Assembly (NCBI RefSeq): GCF_000411555.1
Contig: NZ_KE150486.1
Span: 930,001 to 994,000, forward strand
DNA: 64,000 nt
From: Atopobium sp. oral taxon 199 str. F0494
GTDB lineage: Bacteria; Actinomycetota; Coriobacteriia; Coriobacteriales; Atopobiaceae
Direction: 5' to 3'
Shown piece by piece: positions 44,244 to 53,697 of the stretch; position 1 is the first letter of the stretch; the number at the start of each line of letters is the position of its first letter. The notes under the pieces are model-generated. The model searched no databases. It saw only the letters and a program-made list of their open reading frames with translations, and had not been told where the DNA came from. The translations under genes were made by a program, and so were the position numbers.

Positions 44244-44310
44244 TGTTCCTCCTTTATTTGGCCGCATCACACAACGCAGCGCTTCTTTTATATGTTTCTT
44301 TCAGTGTAAG

Positions 44311-44328
44311 TGGTAAAACGTTTTATCA
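44311..44328. promoter_or_regulatory. LacI-type operator in the xfp promoter
   Basis: TGGTAAAACGTTTTATCA, an 18-bp near-perfect palindrome (one G/T mismatch) with central CG, as in LacI-family operators. It is 67 bases upstream of xfp. The sequence differs from the ScrR sites, so another LacI-family protein or a CcpA-like regulator is expected. Confidence 0.68.
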
Positions 44329-44444
44329 TTTCGAGAATTTCAGTTTTCTTGAGAATTTTCCGCTGGCTTGCAAACCCTCTGACTACAGAAAGGTTCATTT
44401 CCCATGTAGATACCCATCTACCAGCAAGTTTTTGATTTGCTCAA

Positions 44445-44474
44445 AACGGCATCCCTTCGAGAAGAGATGCCGTT
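44445..44474 (-). terminator. Terminator of the nucleoside-salvage operon
   Basis: AACGGCATC pairs exactly with GATGCCGTT around a 12-base loop; TTTTGAG follows on the minus strand. Placed 60 bases after the pyrimidine-nucleoside phosphorylase stop. Confidence 0.82.
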
Positions 44475-44535
44475 CAATGTCAGTCATAAAATGTCAGATG
44501 CGAATTTCATGGCGCTAAGCCATGTACAGATGAAC

Positions 44536-45861
44536 CTACGCGAGCTTTTCCACACCGTCGCGAGAAACGCGGGCAAAGAAGAGCGGTTCAAGCACCGGCT
44601 GCTCATGTCCGAACGACAGCGCTTCACGGAAGATGCGCTCACCGTCATCCAGGCGCTTCTCGTCAGAAGTCAGAAGCGTTGCAAGCACCTCGCCCTTCTC
44701 GACATAATCACCGGTCTTACGCTCAAGGATGATACCGGCTGCCATATCAATAGGATCGCCTTTTTTCTCGCGGCCGGCGCCAAGCGCTACGGATGCTATG
44801 CCCACGCGCTCGGCATTCATCGCGCTTATATAGCCGGACTCTTCCACCAGCACCTCACGACGGAACGGCGCTGCATCAAACTTCGAAGTATCCCAAATCA
44901 CCGCAACGTCTCCACCTTGGGCGGTAACCATCTCCGCAAGTTTCGCCAGGCCTTCGCCGTTGGCAATCTGACCTTGCGCCAGATCGCGACATTCTGCGAC
45001 GCTTCCCTTGCCAGCAAGGTGCAGCATGTTGGCAGCAAGCTCAATGCAAACCGCCGTCAGATCCTCGGGTCCTTCGCCACGAAGAGTTGCTACAGCTTCT
45101 GAAACTTCCAGCGCGTTACCGATATTTTTGCCCAGCGGTCGATCCATACCGGTAATCAAAGCGGCGGTTGTACGACCCACATGCTCGCCAATAGAAACCA
45201 TAGCCTCAGCCAGCTCAATGGCCGCATCCACTGTCTTCATGAAGGCGCCGGAGCCACATTTGACATCCAAAAGGATGCAGTTTGAACCAGAAGCGATCTT
45301 TTTCGACATGATGGATGACGCTATCAAAGGTACGCTGTCAACCGTAGCGGTCACGTCTCGCAGCGCATACAGTTTTTTATCGGCCGGCACTAGATTGCCT
45401 GTTTGTCCAGCTACCGCAACGCCAATCTTGTTTACCTGCTCGAAGAAGTCGGGCTCGGAAATCTCAACGGAAAGCCCGGGAATTGACTCAAGCTTATCCA
45501 GCGTGCCGCCCGTATGACCCAAACCGCGACCACTCATTTTGGCAACCCTGACGCCAAGCGATGCCACGATTGGGGCTACCACTAGCGTGGTCTTATCGCC
45601 AACACCGCCGGTGGAGTGTTTATCAACTTTAATGCCGGGAATAGCCGAGAGGTCCATCATATCGCCCGACTCAGCCATCGCCATGGTAAGCTTGGCAGTC
45701 TCTCGGGGCGTCATGCCCTCATAAAAAATCGCCATTGCCAAAGCCGATGCCTGATAGTCGGGAATCTCACCGGACACATAACCAGAAATAAAAAAGTCAA
45801 TCTCTTCGTCGGTAAGTTCACCGCCATCGCGCTTTTTCTCAATCACATCATACATGCGCAT
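44536..45861 (-). CDS. pdp: Pyrimidine-nucleoside / thymidine phosphorylase
   Basis: 441 residues. Family signature SGRGLGHTGGTLDKLESIPG near residue 110 and KVDKHSTGGVGDKTTLVVAP (phosphate and nucleoside binding), with the C-terminal PYNP domain (VGIASVALGAGREKKGDPID). It phosphorolyses uridine, thymidine or deoxyuridine to the base and (deoxy)ribose-1-phosphate, which DeoB and DeoC then use. Last gene of the nupO-nupP-nupQ-cdd-pdp operon; cdd ends 15 bases upstream and a clear terminator follows. Confidence 0.94.
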   Translation of the reverse strand: MRMYDVIEKKRDGGELTDEEIDFFISGYVSGEIPDYQASALAMAIFYEGMTPRETAKLTMAMAESGDMMDLSAIPGIKVDKHSTGGVGDKTTLVVAPIVASLGVRVAKMSGRGLGHTGGTLDKLESIPGLSVEISEPDFFEQVNKIGVAVAGQTGNLVPADKKLYALRDVTATVDSVPLIASSIMSKKIASGSNCILLDVKCGSGAFMKTVDAAIELAEAMVSIGEHVGRTTAALITGMDRPLGKNIGNALEVSEAVATLRGEGPEDLTAVCIELAANMLHLAGKGSVAECRDLAQGQIANGEGLAKLAEMVTAQGGDVAVIWDTSKFDAAPFRREVLVEESGYISAMNAERVGIASVALGAGREKKGDPIDMAAGIILERKTGDYVEKGEVLATLLTSDEKRLDDGERIFREALSFGHEQPVLEPLFFARVSRDGVEKLA

Positions 45862-45876
45862 GATATATATCCTTTC

Positions 45877-46395
45877 CTAGTGGCCGCATCCACAGTCCGA
45901 TGCGCCGTCGCGCTCAACGAAGTTGCCGCCTGACATGCCCGAAGGCCCACTTTCTCCCAGATCCTCAGGGCCAAAGCCCATGGGCAAAATCTCACGCAGC
46001 AAAAATTCACGCGGCTTTGAGCCCGCGCGACCCAAAATTACGCGGAAGGTATCGGGATTGCACCACTCACGAATTACCTGACGGCATACACCGCATGGCG
46101 TGCACCACTCACTGACCAGCTGTCCTTCAGGCCCGCCGACCACCGCAATGGCGGAAAAATTCCGCCTGCCTTCAAAAACGGCTCGAAAGAACGCTGTGCG
46201 TTCAGCGCAGTTTGTAGGCGTATACGCGGCGTTCTCAAGATTTGCGCCGCCGTAGACTGCGCCATCGGAACAGAGCAAAGCCGCTCCAACTGCGAAATGC
46301 GAATACGGCACGTAGGCCTTCTCGCGAGCTTTAACGGCAAGCTCGACCAGCTCCTCAGCAGACGGGACCTTTTCAAACTGATAATCAGCGGCCAT
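45877..46395 (-). CDS. cdd: Cytidine deaminase with a Cys/Gly-rich tail
   Basis: 172 residues. Zinc and catalytic motifs NCAERTAFF (Cys, Glu) and TPCGVCRQVI (two Cys) with the N-terminal KAYVPYSHFAVGAALL block. It deaminates cytidine and deoxycytidine to uridine forms for the phosphorylase encoded next. The family usually ends near residue 130-135; here 35 more residues follow (GFGPEDLGESGPSGMSGGNF ... GASDCGCGH), ending in CGCGH, a possible extra metal site. Two bases after the nupQ stop. Confidence 0.93.
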   Translation of the reverse strand: MAADYQFEKVPSAEELVELAVKAREKAYVPYSHFAVGAALLCSDGAVYGGANLENAAYTPTNCAERTAFFRAVFEGRRNFSAIAVVGGPEGQLVSEWCTPCGVCRQVIREWCNPDTFRVILGRAGSKPREFLLREILPMGFGPEDLGESGPSGMSGGNFVERDGASDCGCGH

Positions 46396-46397
46396 CG

Positions 46398-47333
46398 TTA
46401 ACGGCTCCCCTTAACATACGGAACGCCATCGGCCTTTGGAGCCACCGAACGACCCACAAAGAGTATGAGCGTGATGATGGTAATGAAGTACGGCAGCATC
46501 GAGATAATCTCGGACGGAATAGGTGTCGCACCGCCGCCCAGAAGGATTGCCAGTTCCTGCGTAAAGCCAAAGAGCAGGCACGCGCCGTACGCTCCCTGTG
46601 GTTTCCACTTACCAAAAATGACCGCGGCAAGCGCAATGAAGCCCTGGCCGGAAATGGCCGTCTGCGTGTACTGAGAAATAATCGCCAGCGTCACGGACGC
46701 GCCGCCGAAACCGGCGAGAATACCGGAGATAACTACGCAGATGTAGCGTGTCCGGCGAACGCCAATGCCAAGCGTCTCAGACGCGTGGGGGTGCTCGCCG
46801 ACAGAGCGAATCCGCAGGCCCCATTTGGTGCGATAGAGCACAAACCACACAACAGCCGAAGCGATAAGGGCGAGAAGAACCGTGATGTCCACGTTGAGTG
46901 CAGCAAAGAGCGTGTCGTTAAAGGCGCCGTCTCCAAAGAGCTTTGGCAGCGTTGTAACGGCTGGCGTTTGCTTTGCACCTTCAAATAGATGACCGCAGGC
47001 AAAAAGCGCGATACCGGGAGCCAAAAGGTTGATAGCAACACCCGAAACTGTTTGGTCCGCGTTGAAGGTAATGGAAGCAACCGCGTGCAAAAGGGCTACC
47101 AAACCGCCCGCAATACCCGCGCATAGAAGGCCGATCCACGGATTACCAGTGAGATAGCTGCCGGCAACACCTGCAAAGGCACCAACGTTCATCATGCCTT
47201 CAATACCGATGTTTACGACACCGGAGCGCTCGGAAAGAACACCGCCAAGAGCGCCGAATACCAGCGGAGTGGAGTACATCAGCGTACCGCCAACAAGCAG
47301 TACGAGAATTTTAATCAAAGCGTTCATATCCAT
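46398..47333 (-). CDS. nupQ: Nucleoside ABC transporter permease (NupQ-like)
   Basis: 311 residues, eight to ten predicted helices, BPD_transp_2 family; the conserved block ERSGVVNIGIEGMMNVGAFA near residue 33 is typical of simple-sugar/nucleoside permeases. Second of two permeases; starts three bases after the nupP stop and within GGAGG-derived sequence. With NupP and NupO it forms the membrane part of a nucleoside importer fed by the BMP lipoprotein. Confidence 0.93.
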   Translation of the reverse strand: MDMNALIKILVLLVGGTLMYSTPLVFGALGGVLSERSGVVNIGIEGMMNVGAFAGVAGSYLTGNPWIGLLCAGIAGGLVALLHAVASITFNADQTVSGVAINLLAPGIALFACGHLFEGAKQTPAVTTLPKLFGDGAFNDTLFAALNVDITVLLALIASAVVWFVLYRTKWGLRIRSVGEHPHASETLGIGVRRTRYICVVISGILAGFGGASVTLAIISQYTQTAISGQGFIALAAVIFGKWKPQGAYGACLLFGFTQELAILLGGGATPIPSEIISMLPYFITIITLILFVGRSVAPKADGVPYVKGSR

Positions 47334-47335
47334 CT

Positions 47336-48529
47336 CTACTTCGCCTCCTTTCCGTGAGTGCTATCGTCAGTCGCCACATCAGCTCCACCAGATCCTTCGG
47401 CAAGCTTAGCTTGCTTGGCGCGGCGACGGTCAAGATACTCAGCCAGCATCGGAATGACGCCACCAAGCGCCATAAAGAAGACGATAGTGCCGATGATAAT
47501 GCTGATGATTTCGGACGGGGCTCCTACGACCTGCTGCACAGACTGTCCTCCGTACAAAAGGCCGGCAAAGAGCAGGGACGCAGGAATGCAGCCGACAGGC
47601 GAGCAACCTGCGATAAAGGCAACGGACAGGCCGTTAAATCCGTAGTTTTCAAACGCAGCGAGCGTTGAGATACTGTGCGGATTCAAGCCCGTAATGTTCA
47701 GAGCGCCTGCAATGCCGCAGAGAGCGCCGGAGATAGCCATGCACAGCACCAGGTTACGGCTGACGTTGATGCCGGTAAATTGGGCAGCGTCACGGTTAAA
47801 GCCAACGGCGCGCATCTCATATCCTACCTTCGTGCGCATGAGCAGCCAGCCGATGAAAATAGCTGCGACAATAGCTACGATGATGCCGATATTAGCGTCG
47901 GTGCGCGCAATGGCGTCTCCGACCACAGGGATATCCTTAAGCGCCGCAAGGCCTTCGGGAGTAGACTTCATGTCTGTAAAAAGCATGGTATGACCTGAAG
48001 GGTTAATCGGCAGCGACTTGGTGGAATTAGTTTTATGAAAGACCTCAGAATTCACCACAAAGTTGCTGAAATAGAGGCTGATCCAGTTAAACATGATGCT
48101 AGTAATAACCTCATGAATGCCAAATTTGGCCTTCAGCCATCCGATAAGAGCGCCCGCGGCGGCTCCTGCAAGCATGCCCGACAAAAGCACCACAGGAATC
48201 TCAAGTACCGGCGGCAAATCAAGCAGAATGCCGACCATGGTGGCAAAGACCGTACCAAACACGTACTGGCCCTCAGCGCCAATATTAAAGAGACCCACGC
48301 GGAACGCGAACGCTACGGCCACACCCGTAAAGAGCAGCGGAGTAGCCTTGATGATTACATTTGCAATATATTTCGGCTTGCCAATCATGCCGTCAACGAG
48401 AGCGCTAAACGCCTCAATAGGGTCATAGCCCGCAGAAGCCAACACGATGGTTGCGATAAAAAAACCAAACAAGATAGCAACGATTGCCGAAGTAATCGGC
48501 TTTCTCATTATTTTGGTGAGAGCAGTCAC
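47336..48529 (-). CDS. nupP: Nucleoside ABC transporter permease (NupP-like)
   Basis: 397 residues, BPD_transp_2 permease: FRVGLFNIGAEGQYVFGTVF near residue 76 is the paralogue of the NupQ block. A GTG start at 48529 overlaps the nupO TGA (GTGA), implying translational coupling. The C-terminal 30 residues (RRRAKQAKLAEGSGGADVAT) are a soluble polar tail. Confidence 0.93.
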   Translation of the reverse strand: MTALTKIMRKPITSAIVAILFGFFIATIVLASAGYDPIEAFSALVDGMIGKPKYIANVIIKATPLLFTGVAVAFAFRVGLFNIGAEGQYVFGTVFATMVGILLDLPPVLEIPVVLLSGMLAGAAAGALIGWLKAKFGIHEVITSIMFNWISLYFSNFVVNSEVFHKTNSTKSLPINPSGHTMLFTDMKSTPEGLAALKDIPVVGDAIARTDANIGIIVAIVAAIFIGWLLMRTKVGYEMRAVGFNRDAAQFTGINVSRNLVLCMAISGALCGIAGALNITGLNPHSISTLAAFENYGFNGLSVAFIAGCSPVGCIPASLLFAGLLYGGQSVQQVVGAPSEIISIIIGTIVFFMALGGVIPMLAEYLDRRRAKQAKLAEGSGGADVATDDSTHGKEAK

Positions 48530-50055
48530 TCCTCACCACCTCCCGCCATGAGGAGACCTGCCTGCTCCTCGGTAATGGCGCCCTGATCAAAGGTGCCGAC
48601 GATCTTTCCGGCATAAATAACGGCAATGCGATCGGACACATCCATAACCTCATCGAGCTCAAGTGAGATCAAAAGAATAGCCGCTCCGCGATCGCGCTCC
48701 CGGATGAGTGCTTTGTGAACAAACTCAATGGCACCCACGTCAAGGCCTCGTGTCGGCTGGATGGCAATGAGCACGTCAGGCGCACCCGAAACCTCGCGCG
48801 CAATGATGACTTTTTGCTGGTTGCCTCCGGAAAGGCCTCCCGCGTTATGGTCAAAACAACCTGCGGGTCTGATATCAAACTCTTCGATAAGACCTTTGGC
48901 AAACTCATTTACCTTGGCGTAATCCAGGGAAACCCCTTTGCCAAACATTTCCTCATTGTGGCGCTCAAGCACCATGTTTTCCGCTACCGAGAAGGGCAGC
49001 ACCAAACCCCAACGCTGACGATCAGAAGGAATTGTTGCTACCGAATGGCTGATGACATTGTGAGGTGTCGTTGCCTGCACTTCTTCTCCGCGAATAGCGA
49101 TGGTTCCCGATTCGGGCTTTACCAGCGAATTAATGGCATCGGCAAGCTCGCGCTGACCGTTGCCGTCAATACCGGCAAGACCTACGATCTCGCCAGCACG
49201 AACTTCCAGATTAAGGCCGTTAACCTGCTCAATACCACGTTCATCCTTTACGTGAAGATCACGGATGGAAAGCAGTACCTCTCCCGGCTTCGCGGGCTTC
49301 TTGTCAACGTGCAGATTAACATTGCGTCCGACCATCTTGTTTGCCAACTCGGTCTCATTGGTCTTTGCAACGTCAACAGTACCCATATATTTGCCGCGGC
49401 GGATAATGGTGCACTCATCGGCCGAAGACATAATTTCTTTCAACTTGTGTGTGATGATGATGATGGTTTTACCCTTACTCACCAGGTCGCGCATGATTTG
49501 AATGAGTTTTTCGATTTCCTGAGGAGTCAACACTGCGGTTGGCTCGTCAAGAATCAGGGTATCGGCTCCGCGGTACAGCGCTTTCAAAATCTCCACGCGC
49601 TGCTGCATGCCGACGGTAATGTCTTCAATCTTCGCATCGGGATCAACATCGAAACCGTACTCATTGACGATTTCAAGGACCTTCTCGCGCGCCTTCTTTG
49701 GATCAAGGACGCCCGCAAATGACGTAACCTCGTCTCCTAGGACGATGTTTTCAGTTACCGTAAAGTTGTCGACCAGCATAAAGTGCTGGTGAACCATACC
49801 AATACCCTGTGCAATGGCATCATTTGGATTTGAGATGTCTACATGCTTGCCATTGAGGAAGACTTCTCCCTCATCTGCAGAATAGAGGCCGTAGAGCACA
49901 TTCATCAAGGTACTCTTACCTGCGCCGTTTTCACCCAAGATGGCATGAACGGATTGTTTGCGCACATTCAAATCAACGCTGTCGAGCGCTTTGAACGTAC
50001 CGAACACTTTCGTGATGCCCTGCATCTGAACGGCATATTCCGAGTTAGCTTCCAC
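48526..50055 (-). CDS. nupO: Nucleoside ABC transporter ATPase with two nucleotide-binding domains (NupO-like)
   Basis: 509 residues with tandem ABC domains. First: Walker A ILGENGAGKSTLMNVL, signature TVGMQQRVEILKAL, Walker B TLILDEPTAVLTP. Second: degenerate Walker A GLAGIDGNGQRELADAI, signature GGLSGGNQQKVIIAREVSGA, Walker B VLIAIQPTRGLDVGA. The degenerate second site is normal for the sugar/nucleoside (BMP-linked) class. GTG start at 50055 after GGAGGTGGCTC. First gene of the downstream operon, 130 bases after bmp and its hairpin. Confidence 0.95.
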   Translation of the reverse strand: MEANSEYAVQMQGITKVFGTFKALDSVDLNVRKQSVHAILGENGAGKSTLMNVLYGLYSADEGEVFLNGKHVDISNPNDAIAQGIGMVHQHFMLVDNFTVTENIVLGDEVTSFAGVLDPKKAREKVLEIVNEYGFDVDPDAKIEDITVGMQQRVEILKALYRGADTLILDEPTAVLTPQEIEKLIQIMRDLVSKGKTIIIITHKLKEIMSSADECTIIRRGKYMGTVDVAKTNETELANKMVGRNVNLHVDKKPAKPGEVLLSIRDLHVKDERGIEQVNGLNLEVRAGEIVGLAGIDGNGQRELADAINSLVKPESGTIAIRGEEVQATTPHNVISHSVATIPSDRQRWGLVLPFSVAENMVLERHNEEMFGKGVSLDYAKVNEFAKGLIEEFDIRPAGCFDHNAGGLSGGNQQKVIIAREVSGAPDVLIAIQPTRGLDVGAIEFVHKALIRERDRGAAILLISLELDEVMDVSDRIAVIYAGKIVGTFDQGAITEEQAGLLMAGGGEE

Positions 50056-50134
50056 GAGCCACCTCCTTTTCGTTCGCGTTTCACCACCAAGGGACCCGAG
50101 ATGGGCCCCTTAGCTGTCGAAACAGTTCATTAAA

Positions 50135-50172
50135 CGGCGAGAAGGACCTCAAGCCTCAGATCCTTCTCGCCG
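50135..50172 (-). terminator. Hairpin between bmp and nupO
   Basis: CGGCGAGAAGGA pairs exactly with TCCTTCTCGCCG (12 bp) around a 14-base loop; GTTTAATG follows on the minus strand. It probably allows partial read-through so that the binding lipoprotein is made in excess of the transporter. Built from the GCGAGAAG word. Confidence 0.8.
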
Positions 50173-50187
50173 CGTATACGTTTCTTC

Positions 50188-51279
50188 TTATGCGAGAGTC
50201 TTCTCGTACTTTTCCAGGTCGTCCTTGTTGGCGGGAGGAACAATGGAGCCAGCCTTAATCTTGTCGGCAGCATCCATAGCGCCCTTGTAAACCTCATCGC
50301 CCATGAGCTTGTGGTCCTCAGGAATACCGACAGCGTCATCAGTGAAGCCCAGCTCAACGGTCTTGCCGCCCTTGTCTCCGTCTTTCAGGATCTTCTTGGA
50401 GACGTCAACAACGGCCACGTTGACTTTCTTGAGCGCGGAAGTCAGGACGTTTTCAGGCGCCAGATACGCCTGGTCCTTGTCGACGCCGATGGCAAACTTG
50501 CCGGCGTCCTTAGCGGCCTCGATAACGCCCGTGCCAACGCCGCCAGCGGCGTGGAAGACAACGTCGCAGCCGTCAGAGAACATCTTAGCGGCGATAGACT
50601 TGCCCTTTGCAGCGTCAGTAAAGGAGTCAGCATACTGGGACTGAACCTCAACGTTCAGGCTCTGCTCTTTGTTCGCAAAGAGGACGCCGGCCCTGTAGCC
50701 ATACTCAAACTGATCGATGATGGCAGACGTGATGCCGCCGACAAAGCCAACCTTACCCGTCTTGGTAGTACGAGCCGCAATGTAGCCTACGAGGAATGAA
50801 GGCTCTTGGGCACGGAAGGTAACGCCAGTCAGGTTAGCGATAGAGCTGTCGTCATTGCCGTTGTCAATAATGGCAAACTGAACGTCAGAATTCTTCTTCG
50901 CGGATTCAACGATAGCGTCTGCCATAGCAAAGCCAACGCCCCACACGAGCTGAGACTTGTCGTCGACAGCCTTATCGAGGTTGGTAGCGTAGTCAGACTC
51001 CTGCTTTGACTCAAGATAGCTGACGTCCCAGCCCTCTTCCTTCTGGAGCTGCTGCATGCCCTCCCAGGCAAGCTGGTTGAAGGACTGGTCATTGACACCA
51101 CCGGTATCGGTGACCATCTCAAGCTTAGCTTTGGACTTGGCCTGGTCGCCGTCGCCTGCGCCCTTCTTAGTGTCGTCTTTCTTTGAGCCGCCGCAAGCCG
51201 TAAGACCTGCGAGAACAGCCATTGCGCCGGCACCAGCGGCACCGGTGACAAAGCCACGACGTGAAACAGAATTGCTCAT
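50188..51279 (-). CDS. BMP-family nucleoside-binding lipoprotein
   Basis: 363 residues from ATG 51279 (GGAGAG upstream; the longer frame to 51399 lacks family features). The N-terminus combines a twin-arginine motif (SRRGFVTGAAGAGA) with the lipobox LTACGG. The mature part is a PBP1-type BMP domain: VTDTGGVNDQSFNQLAWEGM, FAIIDNGNDDSSIANLTGVT, GFVGGITSAIIDQFEYGYRA and FHAAGGVGTGVIEAAKDAGK. It captures purine/pyrimidine nucleosides for NupOPQ. A Tat route for a lipoprotein is unusual but recurs in this window. Confidence 0.94.
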   Translation of the reverse strand: MSNSVSRRGFVTGAAGAGAMAVLAGLTACGGSKKDDTKKGAGDGDQAKSKAKLEMVTDTGGVNDQSFNQLAWEGMQQLQKEEGWDVSYLESKQESDYATNLDKAVDDKSQLVWGVGFAMADAIVESAKKNSDVQFAIIDNGNDDSSIANLTGVTFRAQEPSFLVGYIAARTTKTGKVGFVGGITSAIIDQFEYGYRAGVLFANKEQSLNVEVQSQYADSFTDAAKGKSIAAKMFSDGCDVVFHAAGGVGTGVIEAAKDAGKFAIGVDKDQAYLAPENVLTSALKKVNVAVVDVSKKILKDGDKGGKTVELGFTDDAVGIPEDHKLMGDEVYKGAMDAADKIKAGSIVPPANKDDLEKYEKTLA

Positions 51280-51401
51280 CGGACTCTCCTTACGTTTGTC
51301 CACCCCCGCGTGTGCCGGGGTCTCTTGAGGGAACCATTTTTCCCTCACTATTACCTGCGAAGTCGCCCGAATAGCATCCTTCGCATGGCTCCAAATCATA
51401 A

Positions 51402-51453
51402 GGCGAGAAGCACAAATCCTCCCAAACGCCTGGGACTCTGTGGGCTTCTCGCC
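51402..51453 (-). terminator. Hairpin between deoD and bmp
   Basis: GGCGAGAAGC pairs exactly with GCTTCTCGCC (10 bp); the 32-base loop has its own TCCCA/TGGGA stem. Just beyond the deoD stop at 51461, so it ends or attenuates the deoB-deoD transcript. Confidence 0.7.
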
Positions 51454-51460
51454 AACAAAC

Positions 51461-52186
51461 CTACTGCGACTCAGGAAGCGTCAGTGAAAGCGCCACTTCC
51501 ATCATCTGCGTGAAACTCGTTTGACGTTCTTCCGCCGGAAGAGACTCTCCCGCCAGAGGAAGGTCTGATATGGTCAACAAGCAAAGCGCATGCTTCTTGG
51601 CGTACGCGGCATTGAGATAGAGGGCTGCGGACTCCATCTCGACAGCAAGCACGCCCATGGACGCCCAGCGAGAAAGCGCTGTTTCATCGGCTCCATAAAA
51701 CGTATCGCTGGCAAGGACGTTACCCACACGCACGGGATAGCCAAGGTTTTCAGCGCCGTTCACCGCGCGACGAAGCAGACCGTAGTCGGCGATTGGCGCA
51801 TAGGTTCCCGGCAGGTTGAACTGGGATGCGTAGTTTGAGTCGGTGCAGGCACCCATGCCTACCACGATATCGCGCAACTTGACGCCATCTGCAAGCCCGC
51901 CCGCAGAACCGATGCGAATAATGTTGTCGACGTCGTAAAAGTTGAAAAGCTCATACGAGTAAATGCCGATGGAAGGCATACCCATACCAGAACCCATAAC
52001 GGAGACGGGATTTCCCTGGTAGATGCCGGTATAGCCAAACATATTGCGCACGGTATTGAACTGCTCAACGTTCTCGAGGTACTTCTCGGCAAGCAACTTG
52101 GCTCGAAGCGGATCACCCGGCATCAGAACGGTCTTTGCAATCTGACCTTCAAGGGCGGCGTTATGCGGTGTAGGAGTTGCAGGCAT
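51461..52186 (-). CDS. deoD: Purine-nucleoside phosphorylase, DeoD type
   Basis: 241 residues. DeoD motifs: [16 protein letters not shown] (phosphate), [21 protein letters not shown], and [15 protein letters not shown] (ribose binding) with catalytic Asp in LLTISDLPL. Hexameric enzyme that phosphorolyses inosine, guanosine, adenosine and deoxy forms. The start codon directly follows the deoB stop (TAA ATG) and its ribosome site GGAGGA lies inside the end of deoB, so the two are tightly coupled. Confidence 0.95.
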   Translation of the reverse strand: MPATPTPHNAALEGQIAKTVLMPGDPLRAKLLAEKYLENVEQFNTVRNMFGYTGIYQGNPVSVMGSGMGMPSIGIYSYELFNFYDVDNIIRIGSAGGLADGVKLRDIVVGMGACTDSNYASQFNLPGTYAPIADYGLLRRAVNGAENLGYPVRVGNVLASDTFYGADETALSRWASMGVLAVEMESAALYLNAAYAKKHALCLLTISDLPLAGESLPAEERQTSFTQMMEVALSLTLPESQ

Positions 52187-53377
52187 TTAATCCTCCTTCA
52201 GGATTTCGGAAACGTGCGACGTGCCCACACCCAGCTGAGGAGCGCCCAGATACGCGAGGACTGTTTCGGCAAGATCCGCAAATGTCGGAAGCGTGTGAAG
52301 ATTGGTGCCGGCTTTGACGCGCGGGCCGTATATCAGCCAGGGTACGTATTCGCGCGAGTGGTCGGTAGAAGGTGTAACGGGATCACAGCCATGGTCAGCC
52401 GTAATCATAAGCAGGTCGTCTTTGCCGAGACCCGCGGTGAGCTCGGGAAGTTTCTCGTCAAAGTACGAAAGCGCCTTAGCGTAGCCGTCCACGTCATTGC
52501 GATGCCCGTAAATCATGTCTGTGTCAACCAGATTAGTGAAGCACAGGCCATGGAAATCCTTATGCGTTGCTTCGATGGTGCGCTCGATACCCTCGGGATT
52601 ACCTGAGGTAAACACATGATCGGTTGTTCCACGATGCGCAAAGATATCGTAAATCTTGCCGATTGAAAGCACGTCAAAACCGTTTTCTTTCAGCTGATCC
52701 AGCATGGTGGTACCTGTCGGCTCCAGCGAGAAGTCATGGCGGCGAGGCGTGCGCGTATACGGCCACTCCCCCTCAAAAGGACGGGCGATGACACGAGCAA
52801 CGCCATGATCTCCCTGAAGAATAGCACGGGCGATACGGCAGTAGTCATAGAGCGTCTCAACGGGAACAACGTCCTCGTGAGCGGCAATTTGGAAAACGGA
52901 ATCAGCCGAGGTATAGACAATCAGCGCTCCCGTTTCAACCATTTCTTTACCGAAGTCCTTAATAACCTCTGTTCCGGAATACGGTTTGTTACAGATGACC
53001 TTGCGGCCGGTCTGACGCTCAAACTCCTCAATAATTTCCTGAGGAAACCCGTCCGGGTATGTGGGAAAACGACGCGGCGAGATAACGCCGGCCATCTCCC
53101 AATGACCTACGGTAGTATCTTTGCCCGCTGAGCGTTCCTGCATGCGAGCAAAGGCTCCTTCGAGATGTTCAACAGGAGCTAAATCAGTTTTATATACGGA
53201 GTCAAGAGCGCCATCAATATTAAGAAGCCCCATGCGGGCCATGTTGGGAATATGTAAATAAGGGCTGGTTCCGCAGGCGCAAAGGGTATTGCTGCCTTCA
53301 TCTCCATATTCTGGTGCATCGGGTTCTTCACCGATGCCGAAGCTGTCAAGAACAACGACAAACACGCGTTTTGCCAT
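52187..53377 (-). CDS. deoB: Phosphopentomutase
   Basis: 396 residues, alkaline-phosphatase-like metalloenzyme. Metal ligands: VLDSFGIGEEPDA (Asp), ITADHGCDPVTPSTDHSREY (Asp, His, Asp, His) and DTDMIYGHRNDV. Phospho-Thr region RSAGKDTTVGHWEMAG. It converts ribose-1-P and deoxyribose-1-P to the 5-phosphates, feeding DeoC and the pentose-phosphate genes here. GGAGG just upstream of ATG 53377. First gene of deoB-deoD; divergent from psuK. Confidence 0.96.
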   Translation of the reverse strand: MAKRVFVVVLDSFGIGEEPDAPEYGDEGSNTLCACGTSPYLHIPNMARMGLLNIDGALDSVYKTDLAPVEHLEGAFARMQERSAGKDTTVGHWEMAGVISPRRFPTYPDGFPQEIIEEFERQTGRKVICNKPYSGTEVIKDFGKEMVETGALIVYTSADSVFQIAAHEDVVPVETLYDYCRIARAILQGDHGVARVIARPFEGEWPYTRTPRRHDFSLEPTGTTMLDQLKENGFDVLSIGKIYDIFAHRGTTDHVFTSGNPEGIERTIEATHKDFHGLCFTNLVDTDMIYGHRNDVDGYAKALSYFDEKLPELTAGLGKDDLLMITADHGCDPVTPSTDHSREYVPWLIYGPRVKAGTNLHTLPTFADLAETVLAYLGAPQLGVGTSHVSEILKED

Positions 53378-53437
53378 GAATCCTCCATCCTGCAGGCATT
53401 TCCAGGTGCTGTGACTAAGAAACGTCTATACATAAAA

Positions 53438-53462
53438 TTACACTTTTTTATTTTATTACACT
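53438..53462. promoter_or_regulatory. Direct repeats in the deoB promoter region
   Basis: ATTACACT at 53438 and 53455 (17 bases apart), next to TTGACA on the minus strand at 53471-53466. A plausible operator/promoter for deoBD. The rest of the 320-base spacer to psuK (53463-53697) is A/T-rich, with no gene visible. Confidence 0.45.
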
Positions 53463-53697
53463 CTTTGTCAATCAAGCGATTTTTATAGAGCGCCTACCGA
53501 TTGCGGCGCTAGAATTCTGCAAACGGTAATAAAGAAGTGCTTAGGAAAAAATGAGTAACTCCCTAAAAAGGAACGAAACTAGTAATTAACACTACCTTAC
53601 TCAAAAAAGTTCAACATTTACGGGTGCAATTCTCGCCCGTTACAGTAAACTGAATCGTGTAGATTTTGTTCATTTCGATTAGAAAGCAGTAGAGTAG

